A stretch of 64,000 nt of DNA, from positions 40,237 to 104,236 of the forward strand of contig NZ_JANZYP010000026.1 of assembly GCF_025506355.1 (NCBI RefSeq), in the 5' to 3' direction. Every line of letters begins with the position of its first letter. Within the stretch, counting starts at the first letter, position 1. The notes beneath the pieces were generated by a model, which had not been told where the DNA came from, ran no database searches, and was given only the letters and a program-made list of their open reading frames with translations. Made by a program: the position numbers and the translations under genes. Positions 15,819 through 24,553 of this stretch are shown here, one piece after another. This DNA is from Sphaerisporangium corydalis (lineage in GTDB: Bacteria; Actinomycetota; Actinomycetes; Streptosporangiales; Streptosporangiaceae).

Positions 15819-18776
15819 CTACCTGGTCAGGGCGAAGTCCCTGACGCGGACGTCGCCGGTGAAGACGAGGTAGACGTCGTGCACGCCGCCGGTCCTGGCC
15901 AGCGGGGCGGTCACCGTCACATAGGAGCGGACGTCCCCGGTCGCCGGCACCGTGGCGGTGCCGAGGAGCCGTCCGGCCGGCGAGCCGAGACGGACCTCGA
16001 TGCGCCCGGCCGCCGTCGCGGCGACCCCGGCCCGCAGGCCGGTGGCGCCCCGGCCGAGGTCGGCCCCCGCGAACGAGATCCAGTCACCGGTCGCGGTCCC
16101 GCCGACGGCGTCGCCGGAGGCCTTGGTCTCGTCGACGAGCTCGACGCCCTGGTAGTCGTCGAAGCCGGCGGCGCGGGTGACCCGGAACAGGTCCCGGGCG
16201 GGGATCGTCTCCCCCTGGACCTCCAGCGTCGCGCGCCGGCGCACGTCGTCGGAGGAGCCGCCCACCATCACGTCGTGCGCGGACCGCTCGACGACCCACC
16301 GGCCGCGGGTGACGTCCCACAGCGCCAGGTCGGCGGCCCTGAACGACAGCGTGACCGTCTTGCTCTGCCCGGCGGCGAGATGGACCCGCCGGAACGCGCG
16401 GAGCTGCTTCTCCGGCTGGACGGCCCGCGAGGACCGCTGGTGGGTGTAGAGCTGGACGACCTCGTCACCGGCGACCCGGCCGGTATTGGTCACCTTGACG
16501 CTCGCCTCGACCCTCCCGTCCGGCCGTACCGGGCCGGCGGCCAGCCGCAGGTCCTGGTATCCGAAGGTCGTGTAGCTCAGGCCGTGGCCGAACGGGTAGA
16601 GCGGCCTGGCCGTGGAGTACAGGTAGGTCGCGCGGGTCTTCACGATGTCGTAGTCGAGGTTGTCCGGCAGATCGGCCGCCGACCGCGGCCAGGTCTGCGT
16701 CAGGCGGCCGGCCGGGTTGGCGTCGCCGAAGAGCACGTCGGCAAGGGCGTGCCCGGTCTCGGCGCCGGCGTGCGTGGTCCACAGGATCGCCGGGACGTTG
16801 GCCTGCTCCCATCCGATGGTCGCCGGGTAGCTGTTCTCCAGCACCACCACCGTGCGCGGATTGGCCTTCCGCACCGCCTTGACCAGGGCCTCCTGGCCCT
16901 CGGCGAGGTTCATGTCCGTGCGGTCGTGGTCCTCGCGGCCGTTGATGAACGGCATGCTGCCGACCACGACCACCGCCACGTCCGCGCCCTTGGCCGCCGC
17001 GACGGCCGCGTCCACGCCGCTCGCCACGGTCTCCTTGGCGAACCTGGCGGCCTGGTCGGCCGTGGTGAGGACCAGGGTGCCGTCCGCGTCCGCCTTGAGG
17101 TACTTGTTCGGGCCGAACCAGTCGTAGGCGGTCTCGTACCCGGCGTACCGCAGGAGCTGGGTGCCGTCGGGCTGAGGCTCCAGCTTGAACTGCTGCTGGA
17201 CGAACCACCCGTTGGGCTGGTCCTGGTCGTTGACGAAGTTCGACCAGTTGTAGCCGACGTACTTGCCGTTGGCGGCGCTGCGCAGGGTCAGGATGCCCTG
17301 GCCCCAGTCGAAGGCGTCGAACCTCTCGGTGTCGCCGGCCGTCGTCGCGCCCTCCTTGAGCACCGCGCCCGTGCCGGTACCCGCGGTCACGTACCTGCCG
17401 GTGGCCACGTCCTTGAGCGCGATGCGGTCCGCCCCCTCGGTGTCGGTGACCGTGCCACCAGGGCCGAGCCGCTCCTTGATCCCCTCCAGCGGGGTGACGC
17501 GGTAGGGCATCTCGCCGGAGTACCAGTCGGTGTACAGGGTCTTCTCAAGCGGGCCGATGACCGCGACCTTCCTGGCCGAGGCGCCGAGGGGCAGGGTGGC
17601 GCCCGCGTTCTTCAGCAGCACCATGGCCTCGGCGGCGGTCTGGCGGTTGAGGCTCCGGTGCTGCGGGGTGTCGATCGCCTCCTTGCCGATCCCGCCGTAC
17701 GGGCCGCCGCCCGGGTCGAACTCGCCGAGCCGGAAGCGGACGGCGAGGATGTGCCGGACGGCGGTGTCGACGTCGGACTTCTTGAGCAGGCCCTGGGCCA
17801 GGGCCGTGGTGATGGCCGTCGTGGTCGGGCCCGCGTCGGTGTTGTCGGTCGTGTAGCTGTCGATGCCGGCCTTGAGCGCGGCGGCGTCGGCCTCGGCGAG
17901 GGCCGGGTAGTAGGCCTGCGAGCCGGTCAGGTTGTTCGGCGCGCCCGCGTCGGTGACGTTGAGCAGCGCCCGGGAGGTCCACGACCGCGCCACGTCGTTC
18001 AGGTCGGGGTTGACCGTGGCCGGGCGCCCGTTGACCAGGTTGTAGGAGGCCATGACCCCGGTGGCGGCGTCGGCCGCGATGGCCGGCCTGAACGCGGCCT
18101 GGTCGTACTCCTGCTCCACGCGGGGCCGCAGGCTGGAGGAGGTGGTGTCCCTGCGCACCTCGTTGTTGTTGGCGAGGTAGTGCTTGAGCGTGGGGGCGGC
18201 CCTGAGGTGGTCGGGGTCGTCGCCCTCGATGCCCGAGCCGTAGGCGACGGAGATCGCGCCGGTGAGGGCCGGGTCCTCGGAGTAGCCCTCCTCGTTGCGG
18301 CCCCAGCGCGGGTCGCGCAGCAGGTTCACGACCGGCGCCCACAGGTTCAGGCCCCAGACCCTCGGGTTCACGGCGTTGAAGCCCCTGGCCTCGTTTCCGA
18401 CGGCCGCGCCGACCCGCTTGACCAGCTCGGTGTCCCAGGTGCTCGCCAGGCCCACCGCCTGCGGGAAGACGGTGCCCTTGGCCGTGACGACGTTGCCGCC
18501 GTCGTCGATGTTCGTCGACCAGGCGACCCCGTGCAGCGCCTCGGTGCCGGTCTTGAACAGGCCGATGCCGAGGCGCGGGATGGCGGGCTGGTACTGGTGG
18601 AGCAGGGAGATCTTCTCGGTGAGGGTGAGCCGTCCTATGAGGTCGTCGATCCGGGTGTTCAACGGCAGGGCGGGGTCGCGGAACGGAAGGTCTGCGGCCG
18701 CTCTGGCGGGGACCGCCAGCAACGTGATGAGCAGGCCGAAGACGGCCGCGAGCCATAACGGTCGTCGCAGGGACAT
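15819..18776 (-). CDS. GH3 beta-glycosidase, secreted, with inserted beta-trefoil-like domain
   Basis: Family 3 glycoside hydrolase (985 aa), clearly paralogous to the enzyme at 5539-8427. Here a signal peptide is present (residues 1-27, RRPLWLAAVFGLLITLLAVPARA), so it acts outside the membrane. The barrel domain carries GRNEEGYSEDP and the predicted nucleophile Asp276 in VTDAGAP. A fascin/ricin-like insert (GRYVTAGTG, then GKYVGYNWSN) separates it from the second catalytic domain; fibronectin-III-like and CBM6-like domains follow. GGAGG lies before the ATG. It is the last gene of the alpha-xylosidase/transporter operon, 69 bases after the permease gene. Confidence 0.92.
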   Translation of the reverse strand: MSLRRPLWLAAVFGLLITLLAVPARAAADLPFRDPALPLNTRIDDLIGRLTLTEKISLLHQYQPAIPRLGIGLFKTGTEALHGVAWSTNIDDGGNVVTAKGTVFPQAVGLASTWDTELVKRVGAAVGNEARGFNAVNPRVWGLNLWAPVVNLLRDPRWGRNEEGYSEDPALTGAISVAYGSGIEGDDPDHLRAAPTLKHYLANNNEVRRDTTSSSLRPRVEQEYDQAAFRPAIAADAATGVMASYNLVNGRPATVNPDLNDVARSWTSRALLNVTDAGAPNNLTGSQAYYPALAEADAAALKAGIDSYTTDNTDAGPTTTAITTALAQGLLKKSDVDTAVRHILAVRFRLGEFDPGGGPYGGIGKEAIDTPQHRSLNRQTAAEAMVLLKNAGATLPLGASARKVAVIGPLEKTLYTDWYSGEMPYRVTPLEGIKERLGPGGTVTDTEGADRIALKDVATGRYVTAGTGTGAVLKEGATTAGDTERFDAFDWGQGILTLRSAANGKYVGYNWSNFVNDQDQPNGWFVQQQFKLEPQPDGTQLLRYAGYETAYDWFGPNKYLKADADGTLVLTTADQAARFAKETVASGVDAAVAAAKGADVAVVVVGSMPFINGREDHDRTDMNLAEGQEALVKAVRKANPRTVVVLENSYPATIGWEQANVPAILWTTHAGAETGHALADVLFGDANPAGRLTQTWPRSAADLPDNLDYDIVKTRATYLYSTARPLYPFGHGLSYTTFGYQDLRLAAGPVRPDGRVEASVKVTNTGRVAGDEVVQLYTHQRSSRAVQPEKQLRAFRRVHLAAGQSKTVTLSFRAADLALWDVTRGRWVVERSAHDVMVGGSSDDVRRRATLEVQGETIPARDLFRVTRAAGFDDYQGVELVDETKASGDAVGGTATGDWISFAGADLGRGATGLRAGVAATAAGRIEVRLGSPAGRLLGTATVPATGDVRSYVTVTAPLARTGGVHDVYLVFTGDVRVRDFALTR

Positions 18777-18845
18777 TGCGCCTCCAGGTCAGGTGGGTGA
18801 CGCGGTTCTCGTTCGATCAGGTGAGGTCGGGGGGTGCCGGCGGGG

Positions 18846-19733
18846 TCACTTGACGGCGCCCACCGTGACCCCCCGGGTCAGCGTCCGCTGGAAGATCAGG
18901 AAGAACGCGACGGCCGGCACGATGCCGAGCAGGGCCGACGCGCTGGACAGGGTGGCGTCCATCATCTTGTCCCCCTGCAGCACCCCCAGCGAGACGGGGA
19001 CGGTCTGGTTGTCGTTGGAGATCAGGAAGATCAACGGCAGGAAGAACTCGTTCCAGGTCCAGATGAAGAAGAAGATCATCATGACGCTGAGCGTGGGGCG
19101 GCTGATCGGCACGACGATCCGCCACAGCACCCGCCAGCGGCCGGCGCCGTCCATGGCCGCCGCCTCGATGATCTCCCTCGGGAACTCGCCCAGCACGGCC
19201 GACAGCAGGTACGTGCCGAACGCGCTCTGCACGACGGTGAAGATGATGATCACCGCGAGCCGGGTGTCGTAGAGTCCCGTCGCCTTGGACAGGTAGTACA
19301 GCGGGTAGGCCAGCGCCTCCTGCGGGAGCGTGTTCGCCATTAGGAAGACCACGAGGATCCACAGCCGGCCCCGCACCCGGCCGACGCCGAGGGCGTAGGC
19401 GTTCAGCACCGACAGGACCACGGCGAGCACGGCGACCGACGCGCTGATCACGAAGCTGTTGAGCAGCTTGCGGCCGAAGTCGACCCGGTTCCAGAACTCC
19501 ACCAGGCCGTCGAGGTAGAAGCCGCGCGGCAGGCTGAGCGGGCCGTTGGAGGAGTACTCCGCGGGACTCTTGAGCGCGTTGAGCGTGACGATGGCGAAGG
19601 GCAGGAGCATCACCACGGCCAGGACGACGAGCGCGGCGAGGACCGCCCACCGGCCGGGCCCCGGGCCGGTCACGTGGCCGCGCGCGCGCCTGGCCCGCCG
19701 GGCCTCCTCCCGCCGCAGCGACAGGGAGGTCAT
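18846..19733 (-). CDS. Sugar ABC transporter permease (MsmG/CUT1 type)
   Basis: A 295-residue inner-membrane permease with six predicted helices. The EAA loop is EAAAMDGAGRWRVLWRIVVPISRP and the C terminus is TLTRGVTVGAVK, typical of CUT1 second permeases. The ATG at 19733 shares its A with the TGA stop of the preceding permease gene, so the two are translationally coupled. The substrate, inferred from neighbours, is a xylosylated beta-gluco-oligosaccharide. Confidence 0.92.
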   Translation of the reverse strand: MTSLSLRREEARRARRARGHVTGPGPGRWAVLAALVVLAVVMLLPFAIVTLNALKSPAEYSSNGPLSLPRGFYLDGLVEFWNRVDFGRKLLNSFVISASVAVLAVVLSVLNAYALGVGRVRGRLWILVVFLMANTLPQEALAYPLYYLSKATGLYDTRLAVIIIFTVVQSAFGTYLLSAVLGEFPREIIEAAAMDGAGRWRVLWRIVVPISRPTLSVMMIFFFIWTWNEFFLPLIFLISNDNQTVPVSLGVLQGDKMMDATLSSASALLGIVPAVAFFLIFQRTLTRGVTVGAVK

Positions 19734-20671
19734 CACGCACGCTCCTGGACGCGCAGGAACAGGAAGGTCACGATCACGATGACGAGCGCGAGCACGGTGG
19801 CGATGGCCGAGCCGTAGCCGACGTTGGCCTTCTCGAAGAAGTTCTGGTAGCTGAAGTAGGACGGCACGATCGTCGCCTTGCCCGGCCCGCCCCGCGTCAG
19901 CACGAAGATCGGGCCGAAGACCTTGAGCGCGGCGATGGTGCAGGTCAGCAGCACCACGCTGATCTCGGGCCTGATCTGCGGCACGGTGATGTGCCAGAAC
20001 CGCCGCCACCACGACGCGCCGTCGATCTCCGCGGCCTCGTACAGGGCGGGGTCGACCCGTTGCAGCCCGGCCATGAAGATGACGACCGGGTAGCCGAGCT
20101 GGAACCAGACCATGATCGCCATGACCGACGCCAGCGCGAAGTCGGGGTCGCCGAGCCAGTTCTCCGCGAGCGCGCCGAGCCCGACGGCTTCGAGCGCCTC
20201 GTTGAGCGCGCCGTAGGAGGGGTGCAGCATCCAGCCCCACACCACGCCCGCGACCGCCACCGGCAGCACCTGCGGCAGGTAGTACGCGGCCCGCAGCGCG
20301 CTGGCCGTGCGGGTGCCGAACCGCTTGCCGATGTAGTCGAACAACGCGGACGCGAGCACCAGGCCGATCAGGGTCGGCAGGATCGCCATCGCGACGATCA
20401 GCGCGACGTTGTGCTGGAACGACGCCCAGAAGGTCGCGTCGGCGAACAGCCGACGGTAGTTGTCGAGCCCGGTCCACCTGGGCGTGCCGACCCCGCTCCA
20501 CCTGGTGAAGCTCGTCCCGATGTTCATCAGGAACGGCACGATGACGACCGCGAACAGGAGCACCGCGCTGGGTACCAGGTAGACCCAGTACCCCGGGCTC
20601 CTCCGGAAGCGGCGGACCGGCTCGGGCGCCCGGGTCCTCGCCGGCCTCGTCGCCGGAGCGTGAACTGCCAT
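19733..20671 (-). CDS. Sugar ABC transporter permease (MsmF/CUT1 type)
   Basis: A 312-residue permease with the first helix at WVYLVPSAVLLFAVVIVPFL and EAA loop EAAEIDGASWWRRFWHITVPQI. The start is uncertain: the ATG at 20671 overlaps the TGA of a 20-codon upstream ORF (TGATG), which suggests coupling, while a GTG at 20692 would add seven residues but has no well-placed ribosome site. It forms the pore with the MsmG-type partner. The ATPase is encoded elsewhere. Confidence 0.9.
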   Translation of the reverse strand: MAVHAPATRPARTRAPEPVRRFRRSPGYWVYLVPSAVLLFAVVIVPFLMNIGTSFTRWSGVGTPRWTGLDNYRRLFADATFWASFQHNVALIVAMAILPTLIGLVLASALFDYIGKRFGTRTASALRAAYYLPQVLPVAVAGVVWGWMLHPSYGALNEALEAVGLGALAENWLGDPDFALASVMAIMVWFQLGYPVVIFMAGLQRVDPALYEAAEIDGASWWRRFWHITVPQIRPEISVVLLTCTIAALKVFGPIFVLTRGGPGKATIVPSYFSYQNFFEKANVGYGSAIATVLALVIVIVTFLFLRVQERA

Positions 20672-20733
20672 CAGTGAACCGGCGGGAGCCACACCGCGCG
20701 GCGTGGCCCCTGCCGTCCCTCCTCTACGCGCAT
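20671..20733 (-). CDS. 20-codon ORF between SBP and permease genes
   Basis: ATG seven bases after the SBP stop, ending in a TGA that shares its A with the permease ATG. It contains an AGGAGGG stretch. The only support is position and overlap; it mirrors the tiny coupled ORFs of the other transporter operon. Confidence 0.22.
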   Translation of the reverse strand: MRVEEGRQGPRRAVWLPPVH

Positions 20734-20740
20734 GGTGCGG

Positions 20741-22051
20741 TCAGTTGCCGATGTCGGCGAGGTTGTCGTTGTACGGCTGCGCCAGGTCGTCCAGGACCTT
20801 GTCCGGGGCCTTGCTGCCGTTGATGAGCTCCTGGACGCCGGACACCAGCACGTCGTAGTAGCCGGGGGCGGGCCAGTCGGGGTAGAACGCCAGGCCGTCC
20901 TGCGCGGAGAGCTTGTTGAAGTTCTCGATCAGTTCCTTGTTCTTCTCGTCGGTGATGGCGGCGGGGTCGGCCGCGACCGGGACGCCGCCCGCGTTGCCGA
21001 GCTCGTTCTGGATGTCCTTGCTCATCGTGATGTCGATGAAGTCGTAGGCGAGGTCCTTGTTCTTGGACTTCTCCGGGACGACCCACAGGTTGCCGCTGGA
21101 TCCGGCGCTCATCTGGTTCCCGGGCCACAGGAACGTCCCCCACTTGAACTTCTTGACGTCGGAGCCGAACCGGCCGTACAGCCAGCTCCCCGACACCAGG
21201 ACCGGGAACTTGCCGGAGATGAACCCGACGATCATGTCCTCGGCCTTCAGCCCGGCCGAGTCCTTCGCGACGTACCCCTTCTTCACCCAGTCGGCGAAGG
21301 CGGTGGCGCCGTAGGTCAGCTCGGGCCCGTGGAAGTCGACCTTGCCCTTGTAGAGCTGGTAGGCGTCCACCCACGGCCGCTGCGCCTTGCTGAGCGCGAG
21401 CTGGTACATGATCTGCTGGGCGGGGTACTCGGCGCCGCCGGTGGAGACGGGGGTGACGCCCGCCTTCACGAACTTGTCCATGGCGGCCGTGAACTCTTCG
21501 TAGGTGGCGGGCACCTCGATGCCCTGCTTGGCGAAGGCGTCCTTGTTGTAATAGACCATGACGTACTCGGCGTAGTTCGGCACGCCGAACCACTTGCCCG
21601 AGCCCATCACCCCCCGCTCGTCGTACCTGGCCGTGGTCTGCAGGCTGGGGCTGAGCAGCTTGTCCCAGCCGCGCTTGGCCGCCTCCTCGCTGAGGTCGGT
21701 GAGCAGCCCCTGCTTGGACAGCAGTCCCGCGGTCGCGTTGCCCTTGTTGTACTCCATGATGTCGGGGGCCTGGTCGGACCCGAGCACCATCCCGGCCGTC
21801 TTCTGGATCTGCTCGAAGCCTTTCTCCTCGAACTTCACCGTGACGTTCGGGTGGCTCGCCTCGAACTTCTTGATCGCGTCGGCCCAGGCGACGCCCATCG
21901 CGCTGGTCTTGCCCTCGTAGTGCCAGAGGGTCAGCGTCCTCGCCTCGGGCGAGCCGCCCCCCGCGCTCGGGGCCGGGGAGCCGGACGAGCCACAGGCGGC
22001 CAGTGTCAGCGCCGCCGCGACGAACGCGGCGGCGATCCCTTTTTTGGACAT
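20741..22051 (-). CDS. Solute-binding lipoprotein of a CUT1 sugar transporter
   Basis: A 436-residue family 1 extracellular binding protein. The signal peptide MSKKGIAAAFVAAALTLAAC ends in a lipobox LAAC. The mature part has the usual SBP_bac_1 pattern (LTLWHYEG, then DAIKKFEASHPNVTVKFEE). The ATG at 22051 lies 19 bases after the alpha-xylosidase stop; a longer in-frame reading from 22198 runs back into that gene and is rejected. It delivers ligand to the MsmF/MsmG-type permeases encoded downstream. Confidence 0.92.
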   Translation of the reverse strand: MSKKGIAAAFVAAALTLAACGSSGSPAPSAGGGSPEARTLTLWHYEGKTSAMGVAWADAIKKFEASHPNVTVKFEEKGFEQIQKTAGMVLGSDQAPDIMEYNKGNATAGLLSKQGLLTDLSEEAAKRGWDKLLSPSLQTTARYDERGVMGSGKWFGVPNYAEYVMVYYNKDAFAKQGIEVPATYEEFTAAMDKFVKAGVTPVSTGGAEYPAQQIMYQLALSKAQRPWVDAYQLYKGKVDFHGPELTYGATAFADWVKKGYVAKDSAGLKAEDMIVGFISGKFPVLVSGSWLYGRFGSDVKKFKWGTFLWPGNQMSAGSSGNLWVVPEKSKNKDLAYDFIDITMSKDIQNELGNAGGVPVAADPAAITDEKNKELIENFNKLSAQDGLAFYPDWPAPGYYDVLVSGVQELINGSKAPDKVLDDLAQPYNDNLADIGN

Positions 22052-22070
22052 GGTGTTTCTCCAGTTGGTG

Positions 22071-24368
22071 CTAGTCGATGACGACCGTGGAAGGGGCGCC
22101 GGCGACGGGAGCGATGTCGACGTCGGTGATCTGCTTGGGCCCGGTGACGCGGACGTGGAGCACGTCGCCGTCCCGGGTGGCGGTGACCGTCGTGTCACCG
22201 TCCACGTCCCTGACGGTGGTCCGGCTCTCCGCTCCGGGCTCGGCGCCGTAGCTGACGACGGTGACCTCGGCGAACGGTTCGCCGCCGACCGTGTCGCCCA
22301 CCTCGGTCACCGGGATCAGCGCCCCCTTGCGGACGAACAGGGGGATCTGGCCGAGCGGCTTGGTGACCGCGAGGTAGCGGCCGCCGGTGTGGACCTCGTG
22401 GGTCCAGTGGTCGACCCACTCCCCGGCGGGCAGGTAGACCTGCCGGGTCCCCTCGGGCGAGGTCATGGGGGCGACGAGCAGGTCGGGCCCGAGGAGGTAC
22501 TCCAGGTCGGCCTGCCAGGCCACCGGGTCGTCCGGGAAGTCCACGCACAGCGCGCGCATCATCGGGGCGCCGGTGCGGGCCGCCTCGACCGCCGCCGAGT
22601 AGATGTAGGGCATGAGCCGGTAGCGCAGCCGGATCGCCTCGACCGCCAGGTGCTCCACCTCGGGGAACTCCCACGGCTCGCGCGAGGTGGTGCCGTGGAA
22701 GCGCACGAGCGGCGACAGCACGCCGAACTGCGCCCACCGCACGTAGAGGTCGTCGGACGGGGTGCCGGTGAAGCCGCCCGCGTCGTGGCTCCAGAACGGG
22801 ATCCCCGACAGCCCGTGCGACAGCCCGCCCCGCAGGGTGCTGCCCATGGCGGCGTAGGAGGTGTAGGTGTCGCCGCCCCACTGGGCGGCGTGCCGCTGGC
22901 CGCCGAGGAACGACGAGCGCGCCCAGACCATGCCGTGCCCGTTCACCTCGCGGGTCACCTCGGAGACCGCGTCGTTGAACAGCAGGGAGTACACGTTGTG
23001 CAGCTCGGTGCCGGTCATCCCGTTGGCGGCCACCGCGTCCACCGGCACGCCCTCGGCGAAGTCGGTCTTGAAGACCGAGACGCCCTGGCGGAGCAGGGGT
23101 CGCAGCAGGCCCTTGTACCACTCGACGGCCGCCGGGTCGGTCAGGTCCACGATCCCGCAGGCGGGGTAGGAGCCGTGCCAGGAGTCGGCGACGTAGGCCG
23201 CGCCGGCGGCGTCCCGCAGCAGGTACCCGCTGGCCGCCGCCTCGGCGAAGACCGGGCTGAGGTGGGAGATGTAGGGGTTCATCCACAGGCAGGTCTGGAA
23301 GCCCTGCTCCTTGAGCGTGGCCAGCATCCCCTCGGGGTCGGGGAAGCTCTCGGGGTCCCACCGCAGGTCGGACCAGTGGCCGGTCACCTGCCAGTAGCAG
23401 TCCAGGTGCAGGACGTCGCAGGGGATGCCCCGGTCGCGGATCTTCCTGGCCCGCGCCAGCACCCGCTCCTGGGTGTCCTTGAAGAAGCCCGAGGAGATCC
23501 AGCTCCCGAAGGCCCACTTCGGCGGCAGCACGGGGGCGCCGGTGAGCAGGTCGTACCGCGCGAGGATCCCGGGCACGTCCGGCCCGGCGATCACGTAGTA
23601 GTCGATCAGGTCGTCCGGGACGACGATCTCGACGCAACTGTGCGTCGAGCGGCACATGTCGAACTCCACCGGCATGCCACTGTCCACCAGCAGACCGTAG
23701 CCCCGGCTGGACACATAGAATGGAACGTTCTTATACGAACGATCGGATTCAGCGCCAAAAGCATCAAAGTTCCACATCAGCGGGCGCTGGCCGCGCTTGT
23801 CGAGCGGGGTGAACTTCTCGCCGAAACCGCCGAAGTGCTCGTCCGGCTGGGCCACCAGGCTCTCCTGGTAGGCCACTGTCACGCCGCCCGCGTGGGAGCG
23901 CCCGAAGGGCAGGGTGCGCAACCGGCCGCTGATGTCGACGTGGCCCGGGTCCTGCTCGGTCAGCATGCGGCCGGCGGCGTCGGTGAAGCGCAGGTGCCAC
24001 GGATCGAGGGTGATCTCCGCGCGCAGGGCGCCCGCGTCCACGACGACCAGCGCGTCACCGGTACGCACCCGCGCGCCGGCGTACTCGCCGGGGTGGACCA
24101 TCTCGATGACCCGCGCGGAGCGGGTGCGCGCCTCGGGGTCCTCGCCCAGCCGCACGCGGATCACGCCCTCGCCGGCCACGGTCACCTGGACGACCAGGAC
24201 CTCCTCGGCGGTGGTCGACCCCTTGAAGGTCACGCCCTGCCCGTCGGCGGCCATCAGCTCGGCACGCGCGAGGGCCGAGAGACCCTGCTCACCCTGCGCG
24301 CGCACCGGCAGCTCCGGCGGGTCCGCGCTGAAGTACTCGTGCGCGATCAGAGGGGGACGGTACGGCAT
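22071..24368 (-). CDS. GH31 alpha-xylosidase (YicI type)
   Basis: Glycoside hydrolase family 31, 765 residues from the ATG at 24368 (AGGAGCG upstream; GTG at 24389 is an alternative). The catalytic nucleophile is predicted as Asp436 in FKTDFAEG and the acid/base as Asp500 in WGGD, in the same contexts as Escherichia coli YicI. The pair Cys324-Tyr325 in LDCYW matches the Cys-aromatic pair (DCFW) linked to xylose specificity in YicI, which argues for alpha-xylosidase rather than alpha-glucosidase. No signal peptide, so it acts in the cytoplasm on imported oligosaccharides. First gene of the operon; its promoter overlaps a ROK-type operator. Confidence 0.88.
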   Translation of the reverse strand: MPYRPPLIAHEYFSADPPELPVRAQGEQGLSALARAELMAADGQGVTFKGSTTAEEVLVVQVTVAGEGVIRVRLGEDPEARTRSARVIEMVHPGEYAGARVRTGDALVVVDAGALRAEITLDPWHLRFTDAAGRMLTEQDPGHVDISGRLRTLPFGRSHAGGVTVAYQESLVAQPDEHFGGFGEKFTPLDKRGQRPLMWNFDAFGAESDRSYKNVPFYVSSRGYGLLVDSGMPVEFDMCRSTHSCVEIVVPDDLIDYYVIAGPDVPGILARYDLLTGAPVLPPKWAFGSWISSGFFKDTQERVLARARKIRDRGIPCDVLHLDCYWQVTGHWSDLRWDPESFPDPEGMLATLKEQGFQTCLWMNPYISHLSPVFAEAAASGYLLRDAAGAAYVADSWHGSYPACGIVDLTDPAAVEWYKGLLRPLLRQGVSVFKTDFAEGVPVDAVAANGMTGTELHNVYSLLFNDAVSEVTREVNGHGMVWARSSFLGGQRHAAQWGGDTYTSYAAMGSTLRGGLSHGLSGIPFWSHDAGGFTGTPSDDLYVRWAQFGVLSPLVRFHGTTSREPWEFPEVEHLAVEAIRLRYRLMPYIYSAAVEAARTGAPMMRALCVDFPDDPVAWQADLEYLLGPDLLVAPMTSPEGTRQVYLPAGEWVDHWTHEVHTGGRYLAVTKPLGQIPLFVRKGALIPVTEVGDTVGGEPFAEVTVVSYGAEPGAESRTTVRDVDGDTTVTATRDGDVLHVRVTGPKQITDVDIAPVAGAPSTVVID

Positions 24369-24407
24369 CGCGGCGCTCCTGTACGGCACTCGGGAAGGAC
24401 TCGCGAA

Positions 24408-24438
24408 TTAGTTTGCCGACTATACGAACAAACGTCAA
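24408..24438 (-). promoter_or_regulatory. Promoter and ROK-like operator of the GH31 operon
   Basis: On the minus strand, TTGACG (24433-24438) and CAAACT (24410-24415) are 17 bp apart. The same bases contain, on the plus strand, TTAGTTTG (24408-24415) and CGAACAAAC (24425-24433), an imperfect inverted repeat with GTTTG/CAAAC ends like XylR-type ROK operators. Binding would cover the whole promoter. Confidence 0.65.
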
Positions 24439-24465
24439 CGCCATCCCGGCCGCGCCGCCGTACCG

Positions 24466-24510
24466 TTGACATCGCCGTGGCCGCTACTTAGTTTGGCTAC
24501 CGTACGAATT
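24466..24510 (+). promoter_or_regulatory. Promoter and ROK-like operator of the GH42 gene
   Basis: Consensus -35 TTGACA (24466-24471) and -10 TAGTTT (24489-24494) with a 17-bp spacer. The -10 lies inside a second operator copy, TTAGTTTGG ... TACGAATT (24488-24510). This arrangement allows one regulator to control both divergent units. Confidence 0.7.
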
Positions 24511-24553
24511 CCGTGCCGCCCGGCGGGCCGGCGGGACGAGCGGGGAACGCGGC

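Noticed and set aside
15879..18758. 959-codon plus-strand frame opposite the secreted GH3 gene
   Set aside because: Same reason: mirror frame of a real gene, low-complexity product.
10238..22051. Expected ABC ATPase gene for the two sugar importers
   Set aside because: None is present in either operon. CUT1 systems of actinomycetes usually share one MsiK-type ATPase encoded elsewhere, so this is not a deletion.
22044..24491. 815-codon plus-strand frame opposite the GH31 gene
   Set aside because: Shadow frame; GH31 catalytic motifs are on the minus strand.
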